In this document: positions 16,202 through 25,646 of the stretch, in pieces
Position numbering within the stretch: the stretch's first letter is position 1
How the letters are laid out: each line of letters begins with the position of its first letter
Assembly (NCBI RefSeq): GCF_043235035.1
Contig: NZ_JAZAQF010000086.1
Coordinates: forward strand, 360,269-424,268
DNA length: 64,000 nucleotides
From: CACIAM-69d sp001698445
GTDB taxonomy: Bacteria; Cyanobacteriota; Cyanobacteriia; CACIAM-69d
Direction of reading: 5' to 3'
Program-made: the position numbers and the translations under genes
The notes under the pieces: generated by a model
What the model was told of the DNA's origin: nothing
Database searches by the model: none
What the model saw: only the letters and a program-made list of their open reading frames with translations

Positions 16202-18052
16202 CTATAAAATCCCAAGACTGCGAAAATATCCCAATGATAGGTAGATTGAAAAGAAGCGAATTATTGTTGACAGTAAATTACCTCGCAAAATCAAACGCTC
16301 ATTAAAAAGCTGCTGCTTATCCAATAGTTCCTGAAATTGGAGGTAGTAAGAACATTGGTAAGGGAAAAACCAAGCATCACTAATATTCAGGATAATTGCT
16401 CCCACAATCCAAGGGTTTACGCCATTGCTTTCTGCCATTGGAATCAATATTGTGGCAAAAATTGCAACGGCAGTCGTGTTGGGAATCACAAACCGCACAG
16501 CCAAAATTGTCAGGCTCAATAAAAAGATAAAAAGCGGAAAATTAGAGTTCATGGAATCGCTGAGCCAAGTCAGATATCCACCAAAGTGAGTATCAAGACC
16601 TAAGTAGGACATGGCTTCTGCAATTCCCACCAAACTGCCGAGTAGGATCAAAAATGGCCAGTCAATTTGGGTACGAAATTCGTTCTTCTTCAAAATTCCC
16701 AGTGACAACACCAGAAATAGGACTCCCAAGCCAATCCAGGGCAATTGGATTTTATGAATGGATGCGGTGACAATTCCCAGCAACAGCACGATTGTACTGA
16801 CCAACGAAATCCACTCTTGGCTGCTCAGAGGGCCTAGGGTTTCCACCTGAGCTTCCACTTGCTGTTGGGAAATTTCAAAGGCTTGATTATTGCTAAATAG
16901 GAACTTTGTGGAAATAAAGTACAGCGCTAGGGTCACGATCCCCACCACTAAGCTAGCTTGCAACCAATAAACCCAACTAAATTGTTGCTGAACTTGCAAA
17001 GGCAAGAGGCCATAGACTACAAAATTAGCCGATTTACTGCTCAGAAAAACATGAGAAAGCAAGCTAGCACCACTGAAGGCAGCAAAGGCTAGATGACTGG
17101 CAGCTTTGCCACCTGGTTTAACCCCTGTGGCATCAATGGTGTCTGTCAAAATGGGTGACAACAGACCAATTCGACCATTAGCAGAGGGCAGAATGGGGGT
17201 CATCGCTAATCCGGTTAAAAATAAAGCGGTCGCATACCAACTTTCCGTTTTAGGAATGAATCGAGAGAGCCACAAAACTAGACGATAGGTTAATCCGGAT
17301 CCCATCAAAACAGCTCCCAATCCAAAGAGGCTAAGCGCCATAAAAAAGCTGCCCGATGCAAAGCCAGAGAGGATAACTTCACTGGGGGCAATGTCTAGAA
17401 TTAGCAATGACAAAATGCAAAAAAGACCAGGAATAAATTCTGGAACCATCCCAAAGACCCACATCACAATGGTGGATGTAAGTACGATTAAAAACATTTG
17501 AGAATTCCAATCAAATTCCGCAGTTTCTCTCAAAATTAAGTATAAAATTCCGGGAACTACCACTGACAAGATCCAACCGAAAGCCTGAACCCAATCATTG
17601 CGCTTGAGCTGAATAATGGGCGATCGGCGCTCCAGTTCTCGGCTAGGCTGCCCGCTGTAATGACTGAGCAGGGAAGCGTAGAACCGATCGATGGTTGGGG
17701 TGCCAGCACTGGCCACTTTGGTAATAGCTTCGCGAGGCAAAGCGATCACTTCCGTGTTGTCAACCGCGATCGCGTCGGCCATGTAGTAGTCAGAGGAAAC
17801 GGCCGCCTCTTCACCCACGAAACCATGCTCCACCTCCGCAATGACGCGCCCTCCAGCCCAAAGCTGCACTTTGCCCCGGCGCACAAAATAGAGGGTTAAG
17901 GCGGGGGTTCCTGACTGGAATAGGGCTTGGCCATTTTCCAAAAAATGCTCGACCGCATAGGGCACAACTCTCGCCAGTTCTTGTACAGAACAATCAGAGA
18001 GAATCGGAGCGCGTCGCAACTCCTGCGCCATTTGCTTGAGATTGATCGCCAT
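16202..18052 (-). CDS. Fusion: cyclic-nucleotide-binding domain + DASS/SLC13-type transporter
   Basis: This 616-residue protein carries a Crp-like cNMP-binding fold at residues 1-125 and then about a dozen membrane helices (from about 157) of the DASS/CitMHS anion transporter class. The transporter part includes LPSANGRIGLLSPIL, a sodium/dicarboxylate-type loop, and the repeated VIPNTTAVAIFATILIP. In the cNMP domain the phosphate-cassette region reads FVGEEAAVSSDYYMADAIA. The Arg expected before the Ser/Thr-Ala pair is Met91, so binding of cAMP is doubtful. Likely a dicarboxylate, sulfate or similar anion carrier with a built-in regulatory domain. Upstream of the binding-protein gene on the same strand. 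Confidence 0.85.
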   Translation of the reverse strand: MAINLKQMAQELRRAPILSDCSVQELARVVPYAVEHFLENGQALFQSGTPALTLYFVRRGKVQLWAGGRVIAEVEHGFVGEEAAVSSDYYMADAIAVDNTEVIALPREAITKVASAGTPTIDRFYASLLSHYSGQPSRELERRSPIIQLKRNDWVQAFGWILSVVVPGILYLILRETAEFDWNSQMFLIVLTSTIVMWVFGMVPEFIPGLFCILSLLILDIAPSEVILSGFASGSFFMALSLFGLGAVLMGSGLTYRLVLWLSRFIPKTESWYATALFLTGLAMTPILPSANGRIGLLSPILTDTIDATGVKPGGKAASHLAFAAFSGASLLSHVFLSSKSANFVVYGLLPLQVQQQFSWVYWLQASLVVGIVTLALYFISTKFLFSNNQAFEISQQQVEAQVETLGPLSSQEWISLVSTIVLLLGIVTASIHKIQLPWIGLGVLFLVLSLGILKKNEFRTQIDWPFLILLGSLVGIAEAMSYLGLDTHFGGYLTWLSDSMNSNFPLFIFLLSLTILAVRFVIPNTTAVAIFATILIPMAESNGVNPWIVGAIILNISDAWFFPYQCSYYLQFQELLDKQQLFNERLILRGNLLSTIIRFFSIYLSLGYFRSLGIL

Positions 18053-18911
18053 ATGTTGATGTCCTGATTTGGAATTTCAATTGTAGGCTTAGCTCGTTGA
18101 AAGAATGCGGTTTAATTCATGGTTTTGGTATTCATATTTAATCCTAGCCTCCAGGCAGCTTTTAGGCTGTTGAGGAAGTTAAAAAACTATGAATTTGTAG
18201 TTCAATGCTATTTTCAAAAGTTTTCTGCTAGAGGTAATATCCCCCGCAGCCTCATTGAGCATAGCTATCTTGAAAGGCGTGAGCCAGCACCAATAACTAT
18301 TGTTGTCAGATCGGTTGGTGGCTGATTTTCAGGTTGCCTGGAGTGTTGGGAACAGCGCCAGAAAATGACTCCTGACGATGAGAGGGGCAGACCTGAGCCA
18401 AGCCGCGATCGCTTGGTCATTCATACAGCAGCCGTCAATTCAACCCGGTCAAAATAAACACAGAGCACGGAGTTTGTGAGTTGAGTCCGTGGTTTTGACT
18501 ACGAATCAGGAATGATTTAATACAAGCTTCTCTGTGTTTTCCCTAAAGTCGCTGTTTCAACAAACATTTAGCAGGGTGTGAGTTGATGAATTGGCTTGAC
18601 TACTGGGGCGATCGGATTGCTTAATCATCGTCAAAGTGGATCAGGATGGTTAGGAACTGGCTGAAAATCCTAAGAAATTCAAGTCTTAGTTTGGCAGCCT
18701 TGGTGAATTATTGCACCTTGGACTTGGTTTTTCAGGAGCATCTTTGCTGATCTCTTGAGATTGGTTAATAATTGGTTAAGGCAATGCTAGCGCAAAACTT
18801 CGTAGCCATCACCAATCGCTGATTAAATCCAGGCAAGCCTAAAATTGCAGTCCCTGGTCAGAAATTTCAGAGCAAGATTGTCGAAAATGGCAAGCTGCAA
18901 TTTATGATTCC
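18053..18911. other. Intergenic region, nothing recognised
   Basis: This 859-nt gap lies between the divergent transporter and narM. I looked for an NtcA-type GTA-N8-TAC site in front of narM and found none. No tRNA or convincing reading frame is seen. Confidence 0.4.
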
Positions 18912-19496
18912 ATGGGTCAGAACTATCTTGAGAACATCAAGAGCAGATTATTCAAGGTTCCTATGGGCTTTGAGTCAGTCACGAAACATTCAGCAACCAA
19001 TTCACCCACAATGGACGATCGCCCAATAAGCACTTCGGAAGCATCACCTTTTTTCCAGTTTGAGCAAGACTTCATCACTGGGTTACGGTGCATTCCCATG
19101 GTGGTTCGCTACCGCCTCGATCGAGTCGGCATTAAACTCAAACTGCATCACTGGAATCAACTGTCTGAGGCTGATCGCTTACGGTTAGTTGTGGCTCCTT
19201 GCGATACCTTGCCCGAGCAAGAAACCTATCGCCAGGAATTGCGTGAATTGGTGGCAGCGCGATCGGGTGAAATTCCCAAAGATTTGCCCCTAGAAAACCT
19301 GTTTCCTTGGTTGAGTGCCGACTTGCCCGATTCAGTCGCAACGCAAGCAGAGCGGGTTGGAGTCACACTGAACCATCAACAGTGGCGATCGCTTAGTGAA
19401 TTGCAGCGATTTGCGCTCATTAAACTCAGCCAACCAGGCCACGAAAATCGCAATTTTTTGCCAGCGGTTCAAGAATTCGGCCTACTGAACCCTTAA
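18912..19496 (+). CDS. narM: Nitrate reductase-associated protein NarM
   Basis: This protein, up to 194 residues, has the NarM core FFQFEQDFITGLRCIPMVVRYRLD (residues about 47-70), then KLKLHHWNQLSEADR. NarM is needed for activity of the ferredoxin-dependent assimilatory nitrate reductase NarB in cyanobacteria, probably in maturation. The true start may be ATG 18912, 18963 or 19012; the core begins after all three. A second copy of the helix motif (GVTLNHQQWRSLSELQRF) near residue 157 mirrors GIKLKLHHWNQLSEADRL, an internal duplication typical of the family as I recall it. nirA, nrt and narB genes are not in the window. Confidence 0.88.
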   Translation: MGQNYLENIKSRLFKVPMGFESVTKHSATNSPTMDDRPISTSEASPFFQFEQDFITGLRCIPMVVRYRLDRVGIKLKLHHWNQLSEADRLRLVVAPCDTLPEQETYRQELRELVAARSGEIPKDLPLENLFPWLSADLPDSVATQAERVGVTLNHQQWRSLSELQRFALIKLSQPGHENRNFLPAVQEFGLLNP

Positions 19497-19620
19497 CGGC
19501 TGCCGGCACTGCGGTGGGGTGCTTTGAGGATACGATTACGCCTGCGATCAGCCGGGGTAGCCAAGGGAGTCTACTTGCGGGGTTGGGAGCCGGCCGATCG
19601 GAAAGATCAAAAAGACTGAA

Positions 19621-19675
19621 AAAAGCTGCCCACAAGATTGTACTGACAGGATCTTGGGATCTAGGGCTGGGCAGC
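19621..19675 (-). terminator. Putative rho-independent terminator of ruvB
   Basis: On the minus strand, GCTGCCCA pairs with TGGGCAGC, with a second inner pairing of AAGATC/GATCTT-like bases, followed by a run of T (CTTTTTT). It lies just past the ruvB stop and before the convergent narM. Confidence 0.6.
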
Positions 19676-19693
19676 AGACTCATTCTCTATTCT

Positions 19694-20875
19694 CTAGTCC
19701 ACCAGAGAGTCAAGAGACGCGGGAAGAAATTTAGAGTAGCCCAGGTGTTTCCAAGCGGCGGGGGTGGCAACGCGGCCGCGAGGGGTGCGCTGAAGGTAGC
19801 CAATCTGCATCAGATAGGGTTCATAGACCCCTTCGATCGTCTGGGCATCTTCTCCGGTGGCGGCCGCCAAGGTTTCCAAACCCACGGGGCCCCCATTGAA
19901 CTGCTCAATAATGGCGCTCAGGAGTCGGCGATCGGTCCAATCTAGCCCCCGAGGATCCACATTGAACAGCTCCAAGGCTGCCGCTGCGATCGCCCCGTCA
20001 ATGGTTGTTTTGCCTTGGGTTTCCGCCCCTTTCACTTGCGCATAGTCCCGCACACGCCGCAACAGGCGGTTAGCAATCCGGGGTGTCCCGCGCGATCGCC
20101 GGGCAATTTCTGCGGCCCCGTCCGGCTCGATCGCCACCTGCAAAATTGTCGCCGTCCGCAACACAATTCGAGCCAGCTCCTCGGGTTCATAGAACCGCAA
20201 CCGTTGAATCAGACCAAAGCGATCGCGTAGGGGCGAACTGAGGGCCCCCACCTGGGTTGTTGCACCCACCAGGGTGAACTTGGGCAACGGGATCGATCGA
20301 GTGCGGGCGCTCTGGCCCTTGCCCACCGTCACATCCAGCCGAAAATCCTCCATTGCTGGATACAAAATTTCTTCAGTGACCCGGGGCAGTCGGTGAATTT
20401 CATCCACAAACAACAGATCCCCCGGCTGCAAGTTCACCAGCAGCCCGGCAATATCCCGAGGGCGCTCCAGAGCCGGTGCGGTCGTAATTTTGCAAGACAC
20501 ACCCATCTCGCCGGCCAGAATCAAAGCCATGGTGGTTTTGCCCAAGCCTGGCGGCCCATAGAGCAACAGGTGATCCAGCGGCTCCCGGCGACCCTGGGCC
20601 GCTTGAATCGCAATGGTCAGCACCTCTTTTAAATCTTGCTGCCCCACATAGTCCGCCAGCCGCTGGGGGCGCACACGCTCATCGGGACGATCGCCCTGAG
20701 GAGACTGACTAACGGGCTTGGCCGCGTCTTGGTGAGCTTCCTCAGGCGTGGCCATCGGATCCAGCAGCGACGACGGAACGGACGATCGCGGTGAGTTCGA
20801 TCGCCTAGCTGGCTTGCGGGGAGGCTGGGGATCAGGATTGCCGCCACCGGTTGACTTAGAAGAAATAATCGCCAT
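19694..20875 (-). CDS. ruvB: Holliday junction branch migration ATPase RuvB
   Basis: This 393-residue AAA+ motor has Walker A GPPGLGKTT (107-115), Walker B with DEIH (158-161), sensor 1 GATTQVGALSSPLRDRFG, and the C-terminal winged helix. RuvB drives branch migration with RuvA during recombination repair. About 65 residues of low-complexity sequence precede the family core (RPDERVRPQRLADYVGQ), longer than in E. coli; a start at Met41 would shorten it to about 25. It stands alone with no ruvA or ruvC beside it, as is usual in cyanobacteria. Confidence 0.96.
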   Translation of the reverse strand: MAIISSKSTGGGNPDPQPPRKPARRSNSPRSSVPSSLLDPMATPEEAHQDAAKPVSQSPQGDRPDERVRPQRLADYVGQQDLKEVLTIAIQAAQGRREPLDHLLLYGPPGLGKTTMALILAGEMGVSCKITTAPALERPRDIAGLLVNLQPGDLLFVDEIHRLPRVTEEILYPAMEDFRLDVTVGKGQSARTRSIPLPKFTLVGATTQVGALSSPLRDRFGLIQRLRFYEPEELARIVLRTATILQVAIEPDGAAEIARRSRGTPRIANRLLRRVRDYAQVKGAETQGKTTIDGAIAAAALELFNVDPRGLDWTDRRLLSAIIEQFNGGPVGLETLAAATGEDAQTIEGVYEPYLMQIGYLQRTPRGRVATPAAWKHLGYSKFLPASLDSLVD

Positions 20876-20976
20876 GCCGTTGATATTAGCAATGGCATCC
20901 GCTCGGCCAAAATCGAAATTTCAAACCTCAGCGGAATTTGAGGGGAACCGCCAGCTTGAGTCCAGCAGCAGTTAGG

Positions 20977-21024
20977 CCTTGGGTCAGACCTTGGGTCAGG
21001 CCTTGGATTAGACCTTGCGGCGGA
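20977..21024. repeat. Four 12-nt tandem units overlapping a gene's 3' end
   Basis: Units are CCTTGGGTCAGA, CCTTGGGTCAGG, CCTTGGATTAGA and CCTTGCGGCGGA. The third and fourth supply the stop codon and last codons of the minus-strand gene that ends at 21008. Confidence 0.75.
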
Positions 21025-21547
21025 ATGTGGCCCCGCGATATTTCAGCTCGATCGTTTGGTTAGCTTCTTCAACTTCTGTGGCTTCTGTGGCTTCTGGGGT
21101 CTCGGAAGTAACTTCTTGCCGCTTTTTCGGCATTTTCAGACCCCCACGATCGGGCATATGCCAAATTACCCCGCGATACACCCGATCGGTCACCGCCAAA
21201 TGGGGATGCCCCAAAATCGAATCATTCGCTGCCGGAGCCGCCGTATTAACCGCCGTTAATTCCGCCTCATCAGCCGCTACCGACGAACTCGCCAGCTCCG
21301 CCCGATCGCCCAGGACTTCCGATTCCAGCATCTCCACCGGCTCCGGAGACCGTAGGCCATATCGCGCCACCCACCACACCGACAGCAACAGCAACACCTG
21401 AACTTCCCAGGGAGCCAAAACCAAGGCCACCAGAAAGCTCAAAATCGCCACACCATTCAGAATCAGCGACGGTTCATCCTGCCATCGTGAAGCCAGATAA
21501 ACCGCAGCCACACAGATCAAAGTCGGCACCAAAAACCCAAGAGACAT
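21008..21547 (-). CDS. Membrane-anchored protein with DUF4278-like YRG motifs
   Basis: This 179-residue protein has two or three N-terminal hydrophobic segments (about 3-20, 30-47, 48-62) and a long acidic, Ala/Glu/Thr-rich cytoplasmic-looking tail. The tail carries two short motifs, RVYRGVIWHMP (about 121-131) and LKYRGATFRRK at the C-terminus. These resemble the YRGxxY core of DUF4278, a small cyanobacterial domain of unknown function. Function unknown. The last codons and stop are built from a 12-nt tandem repeat array, so the C-terminus may vary between strains. Confidence 0.65.
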   Translation of the reverse strand: MSLGFLVPTLICVAAVYLASRWQDEPSLILNGVAILSFLVALVLAPWEVQVLLLLSVWWVARYGLRSPEPVEMLESEVLGDRAELASSSVAADEAELTAVNTAAPAANDSILGHPHLAVTDRVYRGVIWHMPDRGGLKMPKKRQEVTSETPEATEATEVEEANQTIELKYRGATFRRKV

Positions 21548-22441
21548 GGCTTACGCCTCAAAATGACTTGCCAGCTAGCCCGCATGATCAACAGAATCAG
21601 AATCAAAATGCCCGATTCAAAATGGGCAATGTGTATTTTTACTTAGTGATTTTTGCTGAATTGCTGCGGGATTATTTGGGGAATCGCTTGTTATTTCGTC
21701 TGTATCATCATGCTGACTCAAAGTGTTACATCAACGAAAGTAACTTTGTCAGCGTACTTGGTCTTATTACGCAGCATTATTTAAGAAAGTAGTGAGTAAA
21801 AACTCCTGCTCACCAACTGTCCAGGGTGAACCAGGGGCGATCAAAATGGGTCAAAAGAGCCAACATCAGCGGTCTTCAGAGGTTTTCAGCCTTGCCTTTG
21901 GCGTACACCCGCCTAGTGGGTAAATTTTGCCGTTAGCATCGGCAACTGAGTCATGAAAACTGAGTCATGGAAACTGATTTGAATCGCTGACTTTTAGAGA
22001 ACCTTGACGAAGATGTCATTAACCATAGTTTAGATCAGTTATTTAGGCTACGAATGGGCTTGAAATATTGCTGATTGCAATCAAACCCATCGAACGCAAA
22101 GCGGCAATTGAGTAGACTGTGGGGCATTTCCGGCATCAATGACTGCTTAAGAACCACAACACCATCATGGGCCTAGACAGTCGATTGCCGGTGCTCGCCC
22201 CCGGTTAGACTTCGGTAGGTTAGGGTTGGAAAACCCGGTTTTAGTCAATCTTGCTGAAAACGGGTGCTGAAAACGGGTAAAGAACTGGATGAATGATTGA
22301 GATCATCATGATTCAGATGCCCCCCTCGATCGGGATCATTCAGAATCGTTAATTCACGGGAGCGACACACTCAGGCTGTGCGACCCCGGCGATCATATCC
22401 ATCCCCCTGCTCTAATCGCCTTTGGCTGGAGTCCGCCTCTC
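21548..22441. other. Long intergenic region with short duplications
   Basis: This 894-nt stretch has no convincing gene. It contains small direct duplications, such as AACTGAGTCATGaAAACTGAGTCATG around 21944-21970 and GCTGAAAACGGGT twice around 22253-22279. No tRNA signature is seen. Confidence 0.5.
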
Positions 22442-23626
22442 ATGACCGAATCAAGCCCCTTGCGCCTGTTGCAAATTGTGCCATCCGTGTCCTTGGTCTA
22501 TGGCGGGCCGAGCCAGATGGTGTTGGGGCTAAGCCAGGCCCTTGGCGCAGCGGGGGCACAGGTGACGCTGCTAACTACCGATAGTAATGGGGATGCGGGG
22601 CAGGCTCCGTTGGATGTGCCGATCGCCCAGCCCGTGCTGGAAAAGGACTACAGGATTTATTACTTTCGCTGCGCCCCCTGGCGACGCTATAAATTCTCGA
22701 TCGGGCTGTTGTGGTGGCTCTGGCGGCACGCACCGGAATACGACGTGGCCCACATCCATGCCCTGTTTTCGCCCATCAGCACCATGGCGGCGATCGTCTG
22801 TCGGTGGCGCAAGTTGCCCTATGTGCTGCGGCCCCTGGGCACGCTGGATCCGCTGGACCTGCGGAAAAAGGCCAGGTTGAAATGGTGGTATGGGCGGCTG
22901 CTGGAGCGGCGAAATTTAGCCAAGGCCGCCGCTGTTCACTTCACCAGTGCGGAGGAGTGCAAAATTTCTGAGCGGTTTGGGGCCATTTCCCGCGATTGGG
23001 TCATTCCCTTGGGGGTTCCGTTGCCGCCGCTCCGTGAACAACCCATGGCGCAATCCTCTAAGGAGGCGGGGCCGATGGTGCTGTTTATGTCACGGCTCGA
23101 TCGCAAAAAAGGATTGGATATTGTGATTCCCGCACTGGAAACGTTGGCCGTGTCGGGACTGCCCTTTCGGTTTGTGTTGGCGGGGGCCAATGTGCAGGAT
23201 CCAGACTATGAACAGTCCATTTCGGACTATTTGAACCGATCACACCTGAGCGATCGCACGGAAATTGTGGGCTTCGTGACCGGGGAACAGAAGCGATCGC
23301 TCCTAGCCCAAGCCGATTTGTTTGTGTTGCCGTCATACTATGAAAACTTCGGAATTGCGGTGGCCGAAGCGATGGCCGCCGGAGTGCCGGTGGTGATTTC
23401 CGATCAGGTACATATCTGGCCCGATGTGGCCGATACCCGATCGGGCTGGGTTTGCACTTGCGACGTATCTTCCTTTGCCGGGGCCGTGCGCGAGGCTTTG
23501 ACCCAACCCACCGAACGGCAACAGCGAGGCCACAACGCCCGACGCTGTGCGGGCGATCGCTACAGTTGGTCAGCCATTGCTCAGCAGTTAATCGCCGCCT
23601 ACGGCGAAATTCGCCGAACCCGGTAG
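22442..23626 (+). CDS. GT4-family glycosyltransferase
   Basis: This 394-residue enzyme has a GT-B fold. The N-terminal acceptor part opens LRLLQIVPSVSLVYGGPSQM. The donor half begins at about 211 (PMVLFMSRLDRKKGLDI) and carries the retaining GT4 EX7E motif, Glu301-Glu309, in ENFGIAVAE, followed by AMAAGVPVV. It would transfer a sugar from a nucleotide donor onto a polysaccharide or lipid carrier. A second glycosyltransferase-like gene follows 0.9 kb downstream, so it may be part of a small surface-glycan group. Substrate cannot be deduced. Confidence 0.9.
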   Translation: MTESSPLRLLQIVPSVSLVYGGPSQMVLGLSQALGAAGAQVTLLTTDSNGDAGQAPLDVPIAQPVLEKDYRIYYFRCAPWRRYKFSIGLLWWLWRHAPEYDVAHIHALFSPISTMAAIVCRWRKLPYVLRPLGTLDPLDLRKKARLKWWYGRLLERRNLAKAAAVHFTSAEECKISERFGAISRDWVIPLGVPLPPLREQPMAQSSKEAGPMVLFMSRLDRKKGLDIVIPALETLAVSGLPFRFVLAGANVQDPDYEQSISDYLNRSHLSDRTEIVGFVTGEQKRSLLAQADLFVLPSYYENFGIAVAEAMAAGVPVVISDQVHIWPDVADTRSGWVCTCDVSSFAGAVREALTQPTERQQRGHNARRCAGDRYSWSAIAQQLIAAYGEIRRTR

Positions 23627-23630
23627 ACTG

Positions 23631-23700
23631 AAACGGAAGTTTACGGAAGTTCGCAGAAGTTCATCGCATCGATGATCGCAGTCACGATCGCAGTCACAAT
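23631..23700. repeat. Two adjacent short tandem arrays
   Basis: About three 10-nt units related to ACGGAAGTTT (23635-23660) are followed by GATCGCAGTCAC twice (12 nt, about 23673-23697), between the GT4 gene and the hydrolase gene. Confidence 0.7.
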
Positions 23701-23747
23701 TGCAAACGATCGCGGCGATGTAATGACTGCGTTGCCAGGTTGTGCCT

Positions 23748-24494
23748 ATGGTTCTTGAAATTTGCCGCGAAGTCACCATCATTCCCGCCCGGGAGCCTGG
23801 CTTAGGGGTTGACCTCCAGGGCTACCTGGCACGCCCTCGGGCCGCCGGTTCCTATCCGGTGATCGTGGTTCTTCAAGAAGTGTTTGGGGTGAATGACCAC
23901 ATTCGAGATCTGTGCGATCGCCTGGCAGGATGTGGTTATATGGCGATCGCCCCCGCCCTCTTTCAGCGCACCGCTCCGGGCTTTGTTGTGGGCTACAGCG
24001 CCGAAGAGCTAGCCCTCGGCCGACAACACAAGGACTTAACCAAGGCGGATCAACTGCTGGCAGATATTCAAGCCGCGATCGCCTTTGCCCAAAAACAACC
24101 CAACGCTAAAGCCGGAGCCGTGGGCTGCATCGGTTTTTGTTTTGGGGGCCATGTGGCCTATTTGGCCGCCACTCTGCCCCAAGTCGCCGTCACCGCTGCG
24201 TTCTATGGCGCAGGGATCACCACTTTTTGTCCCGGGGGCGGCGAGCCAACCGTCACCCGCACTTCCCAAATTCACGGTAAGCTCTGGTTTTTCGCAGGAC
24301 TGGCCGATCCGCTGATTCCCATTGACCAGCTCGATCGCCTAGAGGCGGCCCTCGTGACCCACGGGCGCAACTTCCGCATCTTCCGTTACCGCGATGCAGA
24401 CCATGGATTCTTCTGCGATCGTCGATCGAGCTACCATCCAGCGGCCGCCGCCGATGCCTGGGAAAAGGTACAAACCCTGTTTCAAGACCTCTAG
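23748..24494 (+). CDS. Dienelactone hydrolase family protein
   Basis: This 248-residue alpha/beta hydrolase has a complete triad: Cys131 in GFCFGG, Asp187 in AGLADPLIP and His219 in DADHGFFCD. It also has the Glu44 of the EVFG segment that activates the cysteine in dienelactone hydrolases. In cyanobacteria the natural substrate is not established. ATG 23748 is used; a GTG two codons upstream (23742) is in frame. The next gene starts 31 nt after its stop, so they are probably co-transcribed. Confidence 0.9.
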   Translation: MVLEICREVTIIPAREPGLGVDLQGYLARPRAAGSYPVIVVLQEVFGVNDHIRDLCDRLAGCGYMAIAPALFQRTAPGFVVGYSAEELALGRQHKDLTKADQLLADIQAAIAFAQKQPNAKAGAVGCIGFCFGGHVAYLAATLPQVAVTAAFYGAGITTFCPGGGEPTVTRTSQIHGKLWFFAGLADPLIPIDQLDRLEAALVTHGRNFRIFRYRDADHGFFCDRRSSYHPAAAADAWEKVQTLFQDL

Positions 24495-24524
24495 ACCGGA
24501 TTCCATGGCCCACCCCCCAGCCGC

Positions 24525-25646
24525 ATGACCCGTCCCATTCTTTACGTTGCCATTACTGCCCATGGATTTGGCCATGCCACCCGAGCGGCTGCCCTAGTTG
24601 ATACCCTGCAACGGCTGCGGCCCGATCTGTTGCCGATTTTGGTCACCACCGCCCCCCGCTGGCTGCTCGGGTCTTACATCAGTGGTGAATTTCTTTACCG
24701 GCCCAGGGCGCTGGATGTGGGTGTGGTGCAGCAAGATAGTTTGCAAATTGATCGGCAAACGACTCTGGAGCAACTCCAGGCTCTGCGATCGCGGGCGGCG
24801 GCCATTGTGGCGGCAGAGGTGGACTTCATTCGGCAAATGTCCGTCAAAAATGGGCGCGTGGCTCTGGTTTTGGCCGACTTACCCCCCCTTGCGATCGACA
24901 TTGCCCAAGCGGCAGGTCTACCCTGCTGGGCGGTCGGTAACTTCGGCTGGGATTTCATTTACCGAGATTGGGGTGGCGAATTTGAGCAAGAGGCGGACTG
25001 GATTGCCGATCGCTTTCGTCGGTGCGATCGCCTCTTTCGGTTGCCTTTTCACGAACCCATGGCCAGCTTTCCTCAACAAACCGATGTGGGCTTAACGGGC
25101 GGCACACCCCGCTACGGCGCGGCGGAATTGCGCGATAAGTTGGGTTTACCAGATATCCCGCGCGATCGCACCGTTTTGCTCACCTTTGGCGGTCTGGGAT
25201 TGCAACAAATTCCCTACGAACGGCTGCGGCAATTTCCCGACTGGCTTTTCATCACTTTTGACCGATCGGCCCCGGACTTGCCCAACCTATACCAAGTGCT
25301 CGATCCGATCGAACACCATGCGAGCGATCGCCCCTTTCGTCCCGTGGACTTCATGCCCCTTTGTGGACGCATTGTTTCTAAACCCGGCTACGGAACCTTC
25401 GCCGAAGCCTGTCGCACGGGCCCAACCGTGGCTACCCTCACCCGGGATGGATTTGCCGAAGCTCCCATCCTGCTTGAGCAAATCCAAACCCAAACTTCCC
25501 ACCAAATTTTGCAACCGACCGAGTTTTTTGCGGGAGATTGGTCTTTTTTACAGGCAGCGCCCACGCCTCCTCAATCCGGCCAACGGTTTACCTTGGATGG
25601 CAATGAAACCATTGCCCGGGCAATTAGCGCGGCTCTTGAGGCCTAG
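24525..25646 (+). CDS. MurG/GT28-like glycosyltransferase-fold protein
   Basis: This 373-residue protein opens with ILYVAITAHGFGHATRAAAL, a glycine/histidine loop typical of GT-B enzymes of the MurG/UGT type and of the N-terminal domain of L-arabinokinase-like proteins. The C-terminal half has FGGLGLQQIP and VSKPGYGTFAEACRTGPTVATL, matching the nucleotide-sugar binding loop of that group. It is about the size of MurG but lacks the EX7E motif of GT4. Likely cytoplasmic; substrate unknown. It follows the dienelactone hydrolase gene closely. Confidence 0.75.
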   Translation: MTRPILYVAITAHGFGHATRAAALVDTLQRLRPDLLPILVTTAPRWLLGSYISGEFLYRPRALDVGVVQQDSLQIDRQTTLEQLQALRSRAAAIVAAEVDFIRQMSVKNGRVALVLADLPPLAIDIAQAAGLPCWAVGNFGWDFIYRDWGGEFEQEADWIADRFRRCDRLFRLPFHEPMASFPQQTDVGLTGGTPRYGAAELRDKLGLPDIPRDRTVLLTFGGLGLQQIPYERLRQFPDWLFITFDRSAPDLPNLYQVLDPIEHHASDRPFRPVDFMPLCGRIVSKPGYGTFAEACRTGPTVATLTRDGFAEAPILLEQIQTQTSHQILQPTEFFAGDWSFLQAAPTPPQSGQRFTLDGNETIARAISAALEA

